This document shows, piece by piece, positions 53,631 to 63,292 of a stretch of DNA of 64,000 nt (position 1 is its first letter; every line of letters starts with the position of its first letter). Location of the stretch: positions 124,001 through 188,000 of the forward strand of contig MERU01000006.1 of the NCBI GenBank assembly GCA_001770725.1, written 5' to 3'. Under the pieces are notes generated by a model that saw only the letters and a list, made by a program, of their open reading frames with translations, searched no databases and was not told the origin of the DNA. The stretch is from Burkholderiales bacterium RIFCSPHIGHO2_01_FULL_63_240 (GTDB lineage: Bacteria; Pseudomonadota; Gammaproteobacteria; Burkholderiales; Burkholderiaceae_C). The position numbers were made by a program, and so were the translations under genes.

Positions 53631-55547
53631 TCAGGGCAAGCGGGTGATGCGGTTCTGGGCACCCGGGGCCACGCCGGCCGGGTTGGCCTGCAGGTAGGCC
53701 TCGAAGGCGTCGGTGTCGACCGCGCCACCCAGGCGGGCCGTGCCGTCCTTGAGCACGGCGAAGGCGTCACCGCCATCGGCCAGGAAGCTGTTGACCGTCA
53801 CGCGGTAGCTGGCGGCCGGGTCGATGGCCACGCCATTGAGGGCGATGCTGCCGACCTTGTTGCCGCAGGCGGCGCCTGCGCTCCAGTTGTAGGTCAATCC
53901 CTTGGAGACCTGCAGGATGCGGTCGAAGCTGGTCTGGCCCAGGCAGTTGGCGAACTGGGTTTCCAGCAGCATCTTGATCTGCGCACCGCTGAGGGTCAGG
54001 GTGACCAGCGAGTTGCCGAAGGGCTGCACGGTGAAGGCGTCACCGTAGGTCACGTTGCCGTTGGGGGCGTTGAAGGGCAGGTCGGCGCGGATGCCGCCCG
54101 GGTTCATGAACGCGACCACCGCCTCACCCATGCCGATGTCGTCGGTGGCGTCGAGCTGCGCGTCGGCGATCACGTCACCCAGTGCCGATTCGCCGGCGGC
54201 GTTCGTGTTGCGGCTGATCGCGGCGGTGATCTTGCCGATGACGCGGGCCTTGGGCGTGGCCGCCAGGTTGTCGTAGTGCGCGACGAGGTCGACCAGGGCC
54301 GGGTCTTCAGCGGTGGCCGAGCCGGTGCCGGTGACCAGGTTGTTGGCGGTCACGCTCAGCACGTCTTTGGTGCGCGTGTCGATGAGCACGTCGATGTCGG
54401 TGAGGTTGCGGGCGTACTGGCCGCCCGAGGTCACGCGCACGTTCTTGCCGGCGCTGTTGGGGATCAGGCAGTTGTAGGCCGCGTGGGTGTGGCCGGAGAC
54501 CACCAGGTCCACGGCGGGGTCCAACCGGTTGACGATGTCGACGATGGCGCCCGAGATGCCGGTGCAGCCGTTGATGCCGCCTGTGGCCGCGCCCCCTTCG
54601 TGGATCAGCACGACGATCGATTCGATGCCTTGCGCCTTGAGGTGCGGCACCAGGGCGTTCACCGTGTTGGCCTCGTCGCCGAACTGCAGGCCGGCCACGC
54701 CGGATGGCGAGACGATGGTGGGCGTGCCTTCCAGCGTCATGCCGACGAAGGCGACCTTGTTGCCCAGGAAGTCCTTGACGCCGTAGGGCGGCAAAATGGT
54801 CTGACCCGATGTGGTGTCGGTCACGTTGGCGGCCAGGAACTTGAAGCGCGCGCCAGCGAACTCGCCGTCCACGCGTTTGTCCACCGGCAGGCCCAGGCCC
54901 GAGTAGATGTCCGTCGGGTGGTTGCCGCCGTGCTGCATGCGCAACAGTTCGTCCTTGCCTTCGTCGAACTCGTGGTTGCCCACGGCGTTGAAGTCGATGC
55001 CGATGCGGTTCATGGCCTCGATGGTGGGCTCGTCCTTGAACAGGGCCGAGGTCAGGGGGCTGGCGCCGATCATGTCGCCGGCCGAGACGACGGCGTGCAG
55101 CGGGTTGGCGGCTTTGAGCGCCTGGATGCGGGTCGAAAAGCGAGCCACCCCGGGGTTGCTCGAAGAGCCCTCACCGGCCTTGATGTAGCCGTGGAAGTCG
55201 TTGAAGGCGATCAGCTTGACCTTGAGGGTGGTGCCCACGCCCGATGCCTTGGCGGCGCTGAGCAGGCGCACGCGCTCGGCCGATGAGATCTTGCGGGCCT
55301 TGAGCAGCTCGAACGACACGTTCGAGACGTGGCTGAGGAAAGCGGCCTGGCTGCCCCAGGCGGCTTCGTCGTCGAAGGCGTCGTCCAGGGTCTTGCAGTC
55401 GGTGCCGAGCACGCGGTTGTCCACGCCGGTGGCGTAGGTGTCGAATGTGAGGCTGCCAGCCGAGGCGCCCACGGTGCAGGCCTGGACGGCAGCGAGGCCA
55501 CCCAACGACATCAGCAAGGCCACGGCGACGGAACGCAACTGGAACAT
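53631..55547 (-). CDS. Secreted bifunctional metallophosphatase / 5'-nucleotidase
   Basis: A 638-residue UshA-type enzyme. After a signal peptide (about 1-24) comes a metallophosphatase domain with FNDFHGYIK, SAGDMIGASPL, VGNHEFDEG and VSGHTHAAYNC, then the 5'-nucleotidase C domain with MNPGGIRADL, FGNSLVTLTLSGAQIKMLLE and NSFLADGGDAFAV. An extra N-terminal insert (about 25-100) carries several cysteines. It would dephosphorylate nucleotides outside the cell. Two PEP-CTERM genes follow on the same strand. Confidence 0.9.
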   Translation of the reverse strand: MFQLRSVAVALLMSLGGLAAVQACTVGASAGSLTFDTYATGVDNRVLGTDCKTLDDAFDDEAAWGSQAAFLSHVSNVSFELLKARKISSAERVRLLSAAKASGVGTTLKVKLIAFNDFHGYIKAGEGSSSNPGVARFSTRIQALKAANPLHAVVSAGDMIGASPLTSALFKDEPTIEAMNRIGIDFNAVGNHEFDEGKDELLRMQHGGNHPTDIYSGLGLPVDKRVDGEFAGARFKFLAANVTDTTSGQTILPPYGVKDFLGNKVAFVGMTLEGTPTIVSPSGVAGLQFGDEANTVNALVPHLKAQGIESIVVLIHEGGAATGGINGCTGISGAIVDIVNRLDPAVDLVVSGHTHAAYNCLIPNSAGKNVRVTSGGQYARNLTDIDVLIDTRTKDVLSVTANNLVTGTGSATAEDPALVDLVAHYDNLAATPKARVIGKITAAISRNTNAAGESALGDVIADAQLDATDDIGMGEAVVAFMNPGGIRADLPFNAPNGNVTYGDAFTVQPFGNSLVTLTLSGAQIKMLLETQFANCLGQTSFDRILQVSKGLTYNWSAGAACGNKVGSIALNGVAIDPAASYRVTVNSFLADGGDAFAVLKDGTARLGGAVDTDAFEAYLQANPAGVAPGAQNRITRLP

Positions 55548-55659
55548 GGGAACTCCTGGACAAGGTTCATGGACAGGGCCTGACCTTACGGACCTTGTTT
55601 GAGGTGGGCGTGAAGCGCGCGTGGTCTGTTCGGCTTGGGGGCTGGCCTACACTCGGCGC

Positions 55660-56580
55660 ATGGAACAGACCGATCCCTTGTTGCGCCTGCTCAGCCGTGC
55701 CGAGCAGGTCCTCTCACGCCTTGAAAACGTGCTGCCTCAGGCTTTGCAGGCCCCCGACTGGTCGGCCTCTGTGGCGTTTCGCTATCGCAAGCGCAGTGCC
55801 TCGGCCTGGGCCAATGGCTGGCTGGAGCCGGTGCGTCACGTCGGTGTCATCCGCTATGAAGACCTCTGCGAGGTCGACACGCAAAAAGGCCGCTTCGAGC
55901 GCAACCTCGCGCAGTTCGTGGCCGGCCGCACCGCCAACAACGTGCTGCTGTCGGGCGCGCGCGGCACGGGCAAGTCCTCGCTGGTCAAGGCCGGCCTGCA
56001 TGCCCACGCGGCACAGGGCCTGCGCCTGATCGAGGTCGACAAGGCCGACCTCATCGACCTGCCCGACCTGATCGAGCTGGTGAGCGAGCGCCCCGAGCGC
56101 TTCGTCATCTTCTGCGATGACCTCAGCTTCGACGAAGGCGAGCCGGGCTACAAGGCGCTGAAGTCGGTGCTCGATGGCACCGTGGCCGCGCACGGCGACA
56201 ACGTGCTGGTCGTGGCCACCTCCAACCGCCGCCACCTGCTGCCCGAGTACCACTCGGACAACAAGACCTACTCGCGCGGCGACGACGGCGAGCTGCACCC
56301 GGGCGAGGTGGTGGAAGAAAAAATCTCGCTGTCCGAGCGTTTTGGTTTGTGGATCAGCTTCTACCCCTTCAGCCAGGACGAGTACCTGGCCATCGTGGCG
56401 CAGTGGTTGCGTCACCTGGGGCTGAGCGACGAGGCCATCGAGGCCGCGCGCCCCGAGGCGCTGGTGTGGGCCATCGAGCGTGGCTCGCGCTCGGGCCGCG
56501 TGGCGCAACAGTTCGCGCGCGACCATGCCGGCCGCGTGGCCGGTGAAGCGACCCGTCAAGGGGGTGCAGGCCATGTCTGA
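55660..56580 (+). CDS. DUF815-family AAA ATPase
   Basis: A 306-residue ATPase. Walker A is GARGTGKSS, Walker B FVIFCDDLSFDE, and the family signature blocks VLLSGARGTGKSSLVKA, LIEVDKADLIDLPDLI, VVATSNRRHLLPEY and WISFYPFSQDEYLAIVAQWL are present. The role of this conserved family is unknown. The stop overlaps the MutT-like start by 8 bp, the usual DUF815-mutT pairing. Confidence 0.88.
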   Translation: MEQTDPLLRLLSRAEQVLSRLENVLPQALQAPDWSASVAFRYRKRSASAWANGWLEPVRHVGVIRYEDLCEVDTQKGRFERNLAQFVAGRTANNVLLSGARGTGKSSLVKAGLHAHAAQGLRLIEVDKADLIDLPDLIELVSERPERFVIFCDDLSFDEGEPGYKALKSVLDGTVAAHGDNVLVVATSNRRHLLPEYHSDNKTYSRGDDGELHPGEVVEEKISLSERFGLWISFYPFSQDEYLAIVAQWLRHLGLSDEAIEAARPEALVWAIERGSRSGRVAQQFARDHAGRVAGEATRQGGAGHV

Positions 56581-57046
56581 GCGCAAGTCCTACCACGTGA
56601 TGGACGCCACCGACCGCGTGCCGGTGGACGTGGCCGTGGGCGTGCTCATCGAGCGCGATGCGCAGGGGCGCGAAGGCCGCTTCCTGCTGACCTCGCGCCC
56701 CGAGGGCAAGGTCTACGCTGGCTATTGGGAGTTCCCGGGCGGCAAGCTGGAGCAGGGCGAAACCGTCGAGCAGGCGTTGCGCCGCGAGCTGCTCGAAGAG
56801 ATCGGCGTGACCATCGCCGGGGCCGAGCCCTGGAAGGTCGAGCTGATGGACTACCCGCACGCGCGCGTGCGACTGCATTTCTGCAAGGTCTTCGCGTGGG
56901 AAGGCGAGTTCGAGATGCGCGAGGGCCAGCAGATGGCCTGGGCATCGCTGCCGGTGGAATCGGTGCCCGTGCTGCCCGGCACCATCCCGGTGCTGCAGTG
57001 GCTGGCGGCGGAGCGGGGCCACACGGGCCCCACTCACCTGGGTTGA
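56573..57046 (+). CDS. mutT: Nudix hydrolase, MutT-like (8-oxo-dGTP diphosphatase)
   Basis: A 157-residue Nudix enzyme that removes oxidised dGTP. The Nudix box GKLEQGETVEQALRRELLEEIG matches GX5EX7REUXEEXGU, preceded by LLTSRPEGKVYAGYWEFPGG as in MutT. It overlaps the DUF815 gene by 8 bp. Confidence 0.9.
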   Translation: MSERKSYHVMDATDRVPVDVAVGVLIERDAQGREGRFLLTSRPEGKVYAGYWEFPGGKLEQGETVEQALRRELLEEIGVTIAGAEPWKVELMDYPHARVRLHFCKVFAWEGEFEMREGQQMAWASLPVESVPVLPGTIPVLQWLAAERGHTGPTHLG

Positions 57047-57086
57047 TGCCAGGCCTGGTGCGCGTTGGGCGCTCAGGCCTTTTTCA

Positions 57087-57311
57087 TCACTGCGAAGCGC
57101 CGCTGGCGACTTCGGATGCGACAACAGCCGGTGCAGCTTCGCTGGCCGGCAGGCTGGCGGCGGGCGCCGGGGCGCTGCCGTGCGCTTCTTCGGTGTGGCC
57201 GGCATCGATGCCGTGCTTTTCTCCGCTCATGTCGATGTCACCGCCGCTTTTCATCAGCACGAACATCGCGAGGGCCGCGAAAGCCACGAAGGCCACAACA
57301 ATCTTCCACAT
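57087..57311 (-). CDS. Small single-pass membrane protein, function unknown
   Basis: A 74-residue protein: an N-terminal helix (IVVAFVAFAALAMFVLM), then GGDIDMSGEKHGIDAGHTEE and a disordered Pro/Ala/Ser tail. GGAG lies shortly before ATG 57311. The upstream region shows no clear promoter. It is convergent with mutT. It resembles small lipoprotein-like companions, but no function can be assigned. Confidence 0.65.
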   Translation of the reverse strand: MWKIVVAFVAFAALAMFVLMKSGGDIDMSGEKHGIDAGHTEEAHGSAPAPAASLPASEAAPAVVASEVASGASQ

Positions 57312-57551
57312 GGGGATCTCCAGTCGGATGTGAACAAGAAGGCGCCTGTTGGACGCCATCGAGCCGGCACGGGTGGCACGGCGCAGGCATGGTAGGCGGG
57401 TTTTTCCATGCCAACCCCTCCGTACTGACCCGAGGTTTGCTTCGAGTTTGGCCCAAGCTTGATGCAAGGCATGGACGGCGGCGGGTGTGCCCGACACAAG
57501 CGCTGCGCTATGCTGGCCCGCTTACCGACATCACAACGAGCGAGACCCCTC

Positions 57552-58430
57552 ATGAGCTACCAGACCCTGAGTTACGTCGTCGGCGGTGACGGCGTGCTGC
57601 TGCTGACCCTGAACCGCCCCGACCAGCTCAACGCCTTCACGGTGGAGATGGCCAACGAACTGGTCGATGCCTTCACCCGCGCCAGCGACGACGACGCGGT
57701 GCGGGCCATCGTGGTCACCGGGGCCGGCAAGGCTTTTTGCGCCGGCATGGACCTGAGCGTTGGCGGCAACGTCTTTGGCCTGGACGAGTCGCAACAGCCC
57801 ACGCTGGCCGACATGCGCGAGCGCCTGACCGACCCAGCCATCCACGAAGGCGTGCGTGATACCGGAGGCCGCGTGGTGCTGTCCATCTTCAACTGCAAGA
57901 AGCCGGTGATCGGCGCCATCAACGGCGCGGCCGTGGGCATCGGCGCCACCATGACCTTGCCGATGGACATCCGCATCGCGTCCGAGAAGGCGCGCATCGG
58001 CTTCGTGTTCGGTCGCATCGGCATCGTGCCCGAGGCCTGCTCGAGCTGGTTCCTGCCGCGCATCGTGGGCATCTCGCAGGCGCTGGAATGGACCTACATG
58101 GCCGACATCTTCGACGGCCACGAGGCCCAGCGTGGTGGCCTGGTCAAGTGCGTGGTGCCGCCTGAGCAGTTGCTGGAAGAGGCGATGAAGATCGCGCGGC
58201 GAATCGCGTCGGAGCGCTCGGCCGTGGGCATCGCGCTGACGCGCCAGATGATGTACCGCAACTCCGCGCAGCCGCACCCGTTGGCCGCGCACGAGGTCGA
58301 TTCGCTGGCCATGTTCTACACCAGCATCGGCGACGGCAAGGAAGGCGTGCAGGCTTTCCTTGAGAAGCGCCCCGCCCAGTTCCAGGGCAAGGCTTCGCAG
58401 ATGCCGCCGTTCTACCCCTGGTGGGAATGA
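57552..58430 (+). CDS. Enoyl-CoA hydratase/isomerase family protein
   Basis: A 292-residue crotonase-fold protein. It has LTLNRPDQLNAFTVEMANEL, the oxyanion region KAFCAGMDLSVGGNVFG, INGAAVGIGATMTLPMDIRI, and the FGRIGIVPEACSSWFLPRIVG block, with Glu as the likely catalytic residue. It would hydrate or isomerise an acyl-CoA. A stand-alone gene: 121 bp before the SWIB gene, which faces it, with the bidirectional terminator between. Confidence 0.88.
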   Translation: MSYQTLSYVVGGDGVLLLTLNRPDQLNAFTVEMANELVDAFTRASDDDAVRAIVVTGAGKAFCAGMDLSVGGNVFGLDESQQPTLADMRERLTDPAIHEGVRDTGGRVVLSIFNCKKPVIGAINGAAVGIGATMTLPMDIRIASEKARIGFVFGRIGIVPEACSSWFLPRIVGISQALEWTYMADIFDGHEAQRGGLVKCVVPPEQLLEEAMKIARRIASERSAVGIALTRQMMYRNSAQPHPLAAHEVDSLAMFYTSIGDGKEGVQAFLEKRPAQFQGKASQMPPFYPWWE

Positions 58431-58455
58431 GGCAAGAAAAAGCCCGGCAAGAAAA

Positions 58456-58477
58456 AGCCCGGCGCAAGGGCCGGGCT
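58456..58477 (-). terminator. Terminator between the enoyl-CoA hydratase and SWIB genes
   Basis: AGCCCGGC at 58456-58463 pairs with GCCGGGCT at 58470-58477. On the minus strand it is followed by TTTTTC, so it best serves the SWIB gene. A GGCAAGAAAAGCCC-type motif is repeated just to the left. Confidence 0.75.
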
Positions 58478-58528
58478 GTCGAGGTCCTGATGCTGCCGTT
58501 CGTCAACAGCAGGCTGGGGACATGAGCA

Positions 58529-58855
58529 TCAACTCAGGTGCTCGCTCACCAGCTTGGTCAGCTCGAACATCGTGACCTGCGGCTTCTTGAAGATGGGCTT
58601 CAATTTGTCGTCGGCGTTGATGTTGCGCTTGTTGGCGGCGTCCTGCAGGTTGTGCTTCTTGATGTACTCCCAGATCTTTTTCGTCACCTCGGTGCGAGGT
58701 GCCGGCGTGGCGCCGATCACGGCGGCCAGCGCAGGGCTGGGGGTCAGCGGCTTGGCGAAAGCCGCGTTGGGGGCGCGCTTGGCAGCGGCCTTCTTGGCTG
58801 CAGGGGCCTTGGTGGCCGCGACCTTGGTGGCCGGGGCTTTCTTCGCAGTTGCCAT
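58529..58855 (-). CDS. SWIB/MDM2-domain protein with histone H1-like basic N-terminus
   Basis: A 108-residue protein. The first about 35 residues are a Lys/Ala/Pro-rich tail (KKAPATKVAATKAPAAKKAA) like histone H1 or HU tails; the rest is a SWIB/MDM2 domain (LAAVIGATPAPRTEVTKKIWEYIKKHNLQD, KRNINADDKLKPIF, VTMFELTKLVSEHL). Bacterial SWIB proteins are known but their role is unclear; DNA or chromatin-like binding is plausible. The gene has a long 273-bp upstream region shared with the OYE gene. Confidence 0.9.
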   Translation of the reverse strand: MATAKKAPATKVAATKAPAAKKAAAKRAPNAAFAKPLTPSPALAAVIGATPAPRTEVTKKIWEYIKKHNLQDAANKRNINADDKLKPIFKKPQVTMFELTKLVSEHLS

Positions 58856-59128
58856 GTGAATTCACTCCAGAAGTCAGTCAGATCTGATGTGGCTGCGGGC
58901 GTTCGATGTGTCCCGAACGTCTCGCGTCAACCGACAGCACGCATGGTAATGCTTTCTCTAGCGCAAAACCATGGTCTGGCGCGACCTTTTGTGAGGGGAT
59001 GTCGCCCGATCGCATCGGGCAACGCCCCGCTTTGGCGTCATCTGCATGAGGGCTGACACCAAGTGCCGTGTGCGGGCGGGGTGGTTTGGTGTCCAATGCC
59101 CGCTGTGTCTGCTTTGATGGAGCTTTGG

Positions 59129-60391
59129 ATGTCGCCTCAAGCCGTGTTGGCCCAACCCTTCACCCTGCCCGGTGGCGCGGTGGTCAAGAACCGCCTTTTC
59201 AAGTCCGCGATGAGCGAAGCGCTGGGCACCCGAGACGGTGCGGCCACGCCCGAGCTGGTGCGCCTGTATGGTGCGTGGGCCGATGGCGGCATCGGGCTGT
59301 GCATCACGGGCAACGTGATGGTCGACCGTCGGGCGCTGGGCGAGCCAGGCAACGTCGTCATCGAAAGCGACCGCTTCCTGACCGAGCTCACGGCCTGGGC
59401 GCAAGCCGCCACCCGCAACGGCACGCAGTGCTGGGTGCAGCTCAACCACCCGGGCAAGCAGGCACCCAAGGGCCTGAACAAAGAAAACATCGCGCCTTCG
59501 GCCGTGCCCTTCCGCGCCGAGATGCAGGCGTTCTTCCCGACCCCGCGCGAGATGACCGAGGCCGAGATCAACGAGGTCATCCAGCGCTTCGCGCGCGCGG
59601 CCGAGCTGGTCAAGCGCGCGGGCTTCACCGGCGTGCAGATCCACGGCGCTCACGGCTACCTGGTCAGCCAGTTCCTGTCGCCGCACCACAACCGCCGCAC
59701 CGACGACTGGGGCGGCACGCCCGAGAAGCGCCGCCGCTTCGTGCTGTGCGTGCTCGAAGCCATGCGCGAGAAGGTCGGCCCCGGCTTTCCCATCGGCATC
59801 AAGTTGAACTCGGCCGACTTCCAACGCGGCGGCTTCACCGAAGAAGAGTCGCTCGACACCATCCGCGCCTTGTCCGACGCCGGCATCGACCTGATCGAGA
59901 TCTCGGGTGGCACCTACGAGGCCCCGGCCATGACCGGCGTCAAGAACAAGGCCGAACCCGCCAAGGCCAGCACGAAGCAGCGCGAGGCCTACTTCCTTGA
60001 ATTCGCCGAGAAGGCGCGCAAGGCCGTGAAGACGCCGCTGGTGGTCACCGGTGGTTTCCGCTCGTTGCAGGGCATGGCCGATGCCATCACCTCTGGCTCG
60101 GTGGACTTTGTGGGCGTGGCCCGCGTGCTGGCCATCGAGCCCGATGCGCCAAGCCGCCTGCTGTCAGGCCAGCAGACGCGCCACCAGGTGCGACCGCTCA
60201 AGACCGGCATCGGCTACATCGACAAGATGGGCATGATGGAAGTGGTCTGGTACACGGGCCAGCTCAAGCGCATCGGCCGCGGCGAGCCACCCAAGCCCGG
60301 CGAGATGCCGCTGTGGGTGTTCATCAAGTACATCGCCAAGCAGGCCGGGTTGGGGCGCAAGAAGAGGCCGGCGAAGTTGCGGGCCAGTTGA
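59129..60391 (+). CDS. NADH:flavin oxidoreductase, Old Yellow Enzyme family
   Basis: A 420-residue FMN enzyme. It has LFKSAMSEALGTRDGAATPELV, QLNHPGKQAP, the catalytic-type HGAHGYLVSQFLSPHHNRRTDDWGG and VTGGFRSLQGMADAI. This is the 2,4-dienoyl-CoA reductase/OYE-like class with a single TIM barrel, without the C-terminal FAD domain. It reduces activated double bonds. ATG 59129 is supported by GGAG 6 bp upstream. The 273 bp before it hold a small GCCCGAT-CGC-ATCGGGC hairpin at 59004-59020. Confidence 0.88.
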   Translation: MSPQAVLAQPFTLPGGAVVKNRLFKSAMSEALGTRDGAATPELVRLYGAWADGGIGLCITGNVMVDRRALGEPGNVVIESDRFLTELTAWAQAATRNGTQCWVQLNHPGKQAPKGLNKENIAPSAVPFRAEMQAFFPTPREMTEAEINEVIQRFARAAELVKRAGFTGVQIHGAHGYLVSQFLSPHHNRRTDDWGGTPEKRRRFVLCVLEAMREKVGPGFPIGIKLNSADFQRGGFTEEESLDTIRALSDAGIDLIEISGGTYEAPAMTGVKNKAEPAKASTKQREAYFLEFAEKARKAVKTPLVVTGGFRSLQGMADAITSGSVDFVGVARVLAIEPDAPSRLLSGQQTRHQVRPLKTGIGYIDKMGMMEVVWYTGQLKRIGRGEPPKPGEMPLWVFIKYIAKQAGLGRKKRPAKLRAS

Positions 60392-60420
60392 TCTGTTGAC
60401 CAACCGACCGGGCTGTTGGC

Positions 60421-61455
60421 TCAGCGCCAGCCGGCGCGGTCCAGCAGTTTTTGTGCGGTCACCAGGTGCTGCGAGAGTTTTTCCAGCGGCAGGCTGTCGG
60501 CCTTGAATTCGCCGATGTCCTCCAGGCCTTCGTTTTCGATTTTCACGGCGCTGACCGCTGGCCACTCGTTGTTGCCTTCGGCGAAGTAGCGTTGCGCCTG
60601 ATCGCTGGCCAGGTACTCCAGGAACTGCACGGCGGCCTCGCGGTTTTTCGAGGTCTTGACCACACCGGCGCCTGAAACGTTGATGTGCACGCCCTGGCTG
60701 GACTGGTTGGGCAACACGATGCCCAGGCGCTTCATCATGTTGCGCTCTTCCACCCTCTCGGAGTTGAGCATGCGCGCCAGGTAATAGGTGTTGGCAATGG
60801 CCACGCCGCATTCACCCGAGGCCACCGACTTGATGTGGTCGGTGTCGCCACCGCGCGGGGGCATGGCCAGGTTGGCCACCACGCCGCGCGCCCATTGCTC
60901 AGTGGCGGCCTCGCCGTTGTGGGCCACCAGCGATGCGACCAGCGACAGGTTGTAGGGGTGCATGCCCGAGCGCACGCAGATCAGGCCCTTGAGCTTGGGA
61001 CTGGACAGCGATTCGTAGGTGGCCACGTCGGCCGGCTTGACCAGCTTGCGGTTGTGGATGATCACCCGTGCGCGAGTGGAGAACGCGAACCAGGTCGGGG
61101 TGCGCAGGTTGGCCGGGATGCGGCTTTCCAGCACCTTGGACTGCACGGGCTGGAAGATGCCCCAGGCGTCGGCCACCGAGAGGTTGGCGGCGTCCACCGT
61201 GATCAGCACATCGGCCGGGCTGTTGGCGCCTTCATTGCGGATGCGCTCCAGGAGCTCTTCCGCGCGTCCGTCGAGGCGATTGATCTTGATGCCGGTCTGC
61301 TTGGTGAAGTTGCTGTAGAGGGCCTCGTCGGTCTGGTAGTGGCGGGCAGAGTAGATGTTGAGCACACGCTCTTTGGCATGGGCGACTGACAGCAGGGCGA
61401 AAGCGAGGGTGGTGGCGGTGGCAGCGAGTGCGAAACGGCGGGTCAGGGCATGCAT
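60421..61455 (-). CDS. Periplasmic Fe(III)-binding protein of an ABC transporter (FutA/FbpA-like)
   Basis: A 344-residue solute-binding protein. A signal peptide (about 1-25) is followed by LNIYSARHYQTDEALYSNFTKQTGI, matching FutA-type iron binders, and later GDTDHIKSVASGECGVAIANTYYLARM with conserved Tyr residues. It would capture ferric iron. No permease or ATPase gene is adjacent, so the transporter must lie elsewhere. ATG 61455 is used; a TTG at 61464 is the alternative. It follows the piuC gene by 17 bp on the same strand. Confidence 0.87.
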   Translation of the reverse strand: MHALTRRFALAATATTLAFALLSVAHAKERVLNIYSARHYQTDEALYSNFTKQTGIKINRLDGRAEELLERIRNEGANSPADVLITVDAANLSVADAWGIFQPVQSKVLESRIPANLRTPTWFAFSTRARVIIHNRKLVKPADVATYESLSSPKLKGLICVRSGMHPYNLSLVASLVAHNGEAATEQWARGVVANLAMPPRGGDTDHIKSVASGECGVAIANTYYLARMLNSERVEERNMMKRLGIVLPNQSSQGVHINVSGAGVVKTSKNREAAVQFLEYLASDQAQRYFAEGNNEWPAVSAVKIENEGLEDIGEFKADSLPLEKLSQHLVTAQKLLDRAGWR

Positions 61456-61472
61456 GGCAGGCAAGGCTTGGG

Positions 61473-62156
61473 TCAGGTGCGCGCCCAGCGGCGCAGCAGG
61501 TTGTGATAGACGCCGCTGAGCTTGAGCAGCCGCGGGTCATCGGCATCGGTGGAGGGGGTGAGTTCCTGGATGGCCTGATCGAGGTCGAACAGCAGGGTGC
61601 GCTCGCCGTCGTCCGGGACCAGGCTTTCGATCCAGAAGAAGGACGCGATGCGGGCGCCACGCGTGACGGGGGTGACTCGGTGCAGGCTCGACGAGGGGTA
61701 GAGCACCATGTCTCCCGCTGCCAGTTTGACGGTCTGCACGCCGAAGGGGCCTTCGATCTCGAGCTCGCCGCCATCGTATTCGTCGGGCTCGGCCAGAAAG
61801 AGCGTGGCCGAGAGGTCGCTGCGAAGGGTGAGCTGGGTGCCTGGGACCTGCATCACGGCGCTGTCCACGTGGGCGCCGTAGGTGCCTCCACCGGCATAGC
61901 GGTTGAACTTGGGCGGGTAGATCTTCGATGGCAGGGCGGCCGAGATGAACAGCGGGTGCGTGGCCAGCCGACGCAGGATGTGCTGACCCAACTGCACAGC
62001 GGTGTTGCAGCCGTCGGGCAACTGTTGGTTGCGTTTGACGGCGCGGGCCAGGGTGCCTGCGGTGCTCAGGCCGTCTTCCCATTCGGCCGCATCGAGGGCC
62101 TGGCGGAACTGGCGGACCTCGTCGGGTGAGAGAACCTGGTCGATGGCGATCAGCAT
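61473..62156 (-). CDS. piuC: PKHD-type Fe(II)/2-oxoglutarate hydroxylase (PiuC-like)
   Basis: A 227-residue dioxygenase. The iron triad lies in [10 protein letters not shown] (HxD) and SLHRVTPV (His), with an Arg in [10 protein letters not shown]. The length and the [17 protein letters not shown] and [15 protein letters not shown] segments match PiuC/YbiX, which act with ferric-siderophore receptors. The gene overlaps the FMN dehydrogenase by 7 bp, and a TonB receptor gene lies further upstream on the same strand. Confidence 0.9.
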   Translation of the reverse strand: MLIAIDQVLSPDEVRQFRQALDAAEWEDGLSTAGTLARAVKRNQQLPDGCNTAVQLGQHILRRLATHPLFISAALPSKIYPPKFNRYAGGGTYGAHVDSAVMQVPGTQLTLRSDLSATLFLAEPDEYDGGELEIEGPFGVQTVKLAAGDMVLYPSSSLHRVTPVTRGARIASFFWIESLVPDDGERTLLFDLDQAIQELTPSTDADDPRLLKLSGVYHNLLRRWART

Positions 62157-63265
62157 GGGACCTCCGGGTTGAGTTTGAGCAGGAGGTCCGGGGTGATGTC
62201 GGCGAGGGTGGCGCAACCTGTCTGGGCCATGCACAACTCGAGTTCTTCGCGCAGGGTTCGCAGCAGGTGCGCGACACCGAGGGCGCCGCCCACGGCCAGG
62301 GCATGCAACTGAAGGCGGCCGATGAGCACGGCGTTGGCGCCCAGGGCAATCGCCTGGAACACGTCCCGGCCGCTGCGGATGCCGCTGTCGAGCAGGAGCG
62401 GGTAGTCCGCACCCAAGGTCTGGCGCAGTGCGGGGAGTCGATCGAGGCTGGCGGGGGCTCCATCGAGGGCGCGCCCGCCGTGGTTCGAGACGATTTGTGC
62501 ATCGACCCCGATTTCGCGCAGGCGCAGGGCATCGTCTTCGCGCAGCACGCCTTTGACCAGCAAGGGCAGCGTCGTTTGCTGGCGCAGCCAGCGCAGGTCT
62601 TCCCAGCCAGGGGCGGTGGACATCACACCTTGGAAGATGGCGCTCTCGCCTGCACCCACGGGCGGCAGCTCGATCGGAGGCAGCTCTTGCAGGTTGACAG
62701 CTCGCACGCCTGCTGGAAAGCGAAAGCCCGCGCGTTGGGCGCGCAGCGAGGGGGTCTGGACGCTGGCGTCGAGCGTGAGCACCAGGGCTGAGTAGCCGGC
62801 GGACTCTGCGCGCCGAACCAGGCTCAGGGTGTGCTCGCGCGATGCCTGCCAGTAGAGCTGGAACCAGCGCTTGTTGGCGTGCTGGGCCACGTCTTCCAGG
62901 GAGCAGGAAGACAGGGTGCTCAGCACCATGCAGGTGTCCATTGCGCTGGCGCCCCGGGCGGTGTCGATTTCGCCGTGCGGGTGGACCAGCTGTTGCCAGG
63001 CCACTGGGGCCAGCAGGATGGGATGATCGAACTCGTGGCCCAGCAGCAGCGAGCGTGTGTGGCCATGGCCGACGGATCGCAGCAGCCTAGGCAGGATGGC
63101 ATGGTGCGAGAAGGCCGCGCGGTTGCGCCTGAGCGTCACCTCCTGACCACTGCCACCTTCGATGTAGGCCAGCACGTCAGGGGGGATGCGGTCCTGGGCC
63201 AGGCGTTCGTGGTCGCTGGCGGCGTGGAGGTCTGGGGGCAGCGCTGGGATCGATTGGTCAGGCAT
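62150..63265 (-). CDS. FMN-dependent alpha-hydroxyacid dehydrogenase/oxidase
   Basis: A 371-residue FMN TIM-barrel enzyme of the glycolate/lactate oxidase family. It has [55 protein letters not shown], the catalytic [16 protein letters not shown] and [27 protein letters not shown]. Its place between a TonB receptor and piuC suggests a role in siderophore or iron metabolism, but this is not certain. ATG 63265 is preferred; a TTG at 63286 is in frame. Confidence 0.87.
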   Translation of the reverse strand: MPDQSIPALPPDLHAASDHERLAQDRIPPDVLAYIEGGSGQEVTLRRNRAAFSHHAILPRLLRSVGHGHTRSLLLGHEFDHPILLAPVAWQQLVHPHGEIDTARGASAMDTCMVLSTLSSCSLEDVAQHANKRWFQLYWQASREHTLSLVRRAESAGYSALVLTLDASVQTPSLRAQRAGFRFPAGVRAVNLQELPPIELPPVGAGESAIFQGVMSTAPGWEDLRWLRQQTTLPLLVKGVLREDDALRLREIGVDAQIVSNHGGRALDGAPASLDRLPALRQTLGADYPLLLDSGIRSGRDVFQAIALGANAVLIGRLQLHALAVGGALGVAHLLRTLREELELCMAQTGCATLADITPDLLLKLNPEVPC

Positions 63266-63292
63266 GGTGCGGGCATCCTGATGCAAACGGCG

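Noticed and set aside
58433..58463. Tandem GGCAAGAAAAGCCC motif as an insertion-sequence end
   Set aside because: Only two short imperfect copies beside a terminator; no transposase or target duplication.
58514..58526. GGGGACATGAGC similarity to the hairpin-element core at 4323-4377
   Set aside because: Only 12 bases match and no stem is present; chance similarity is likely.
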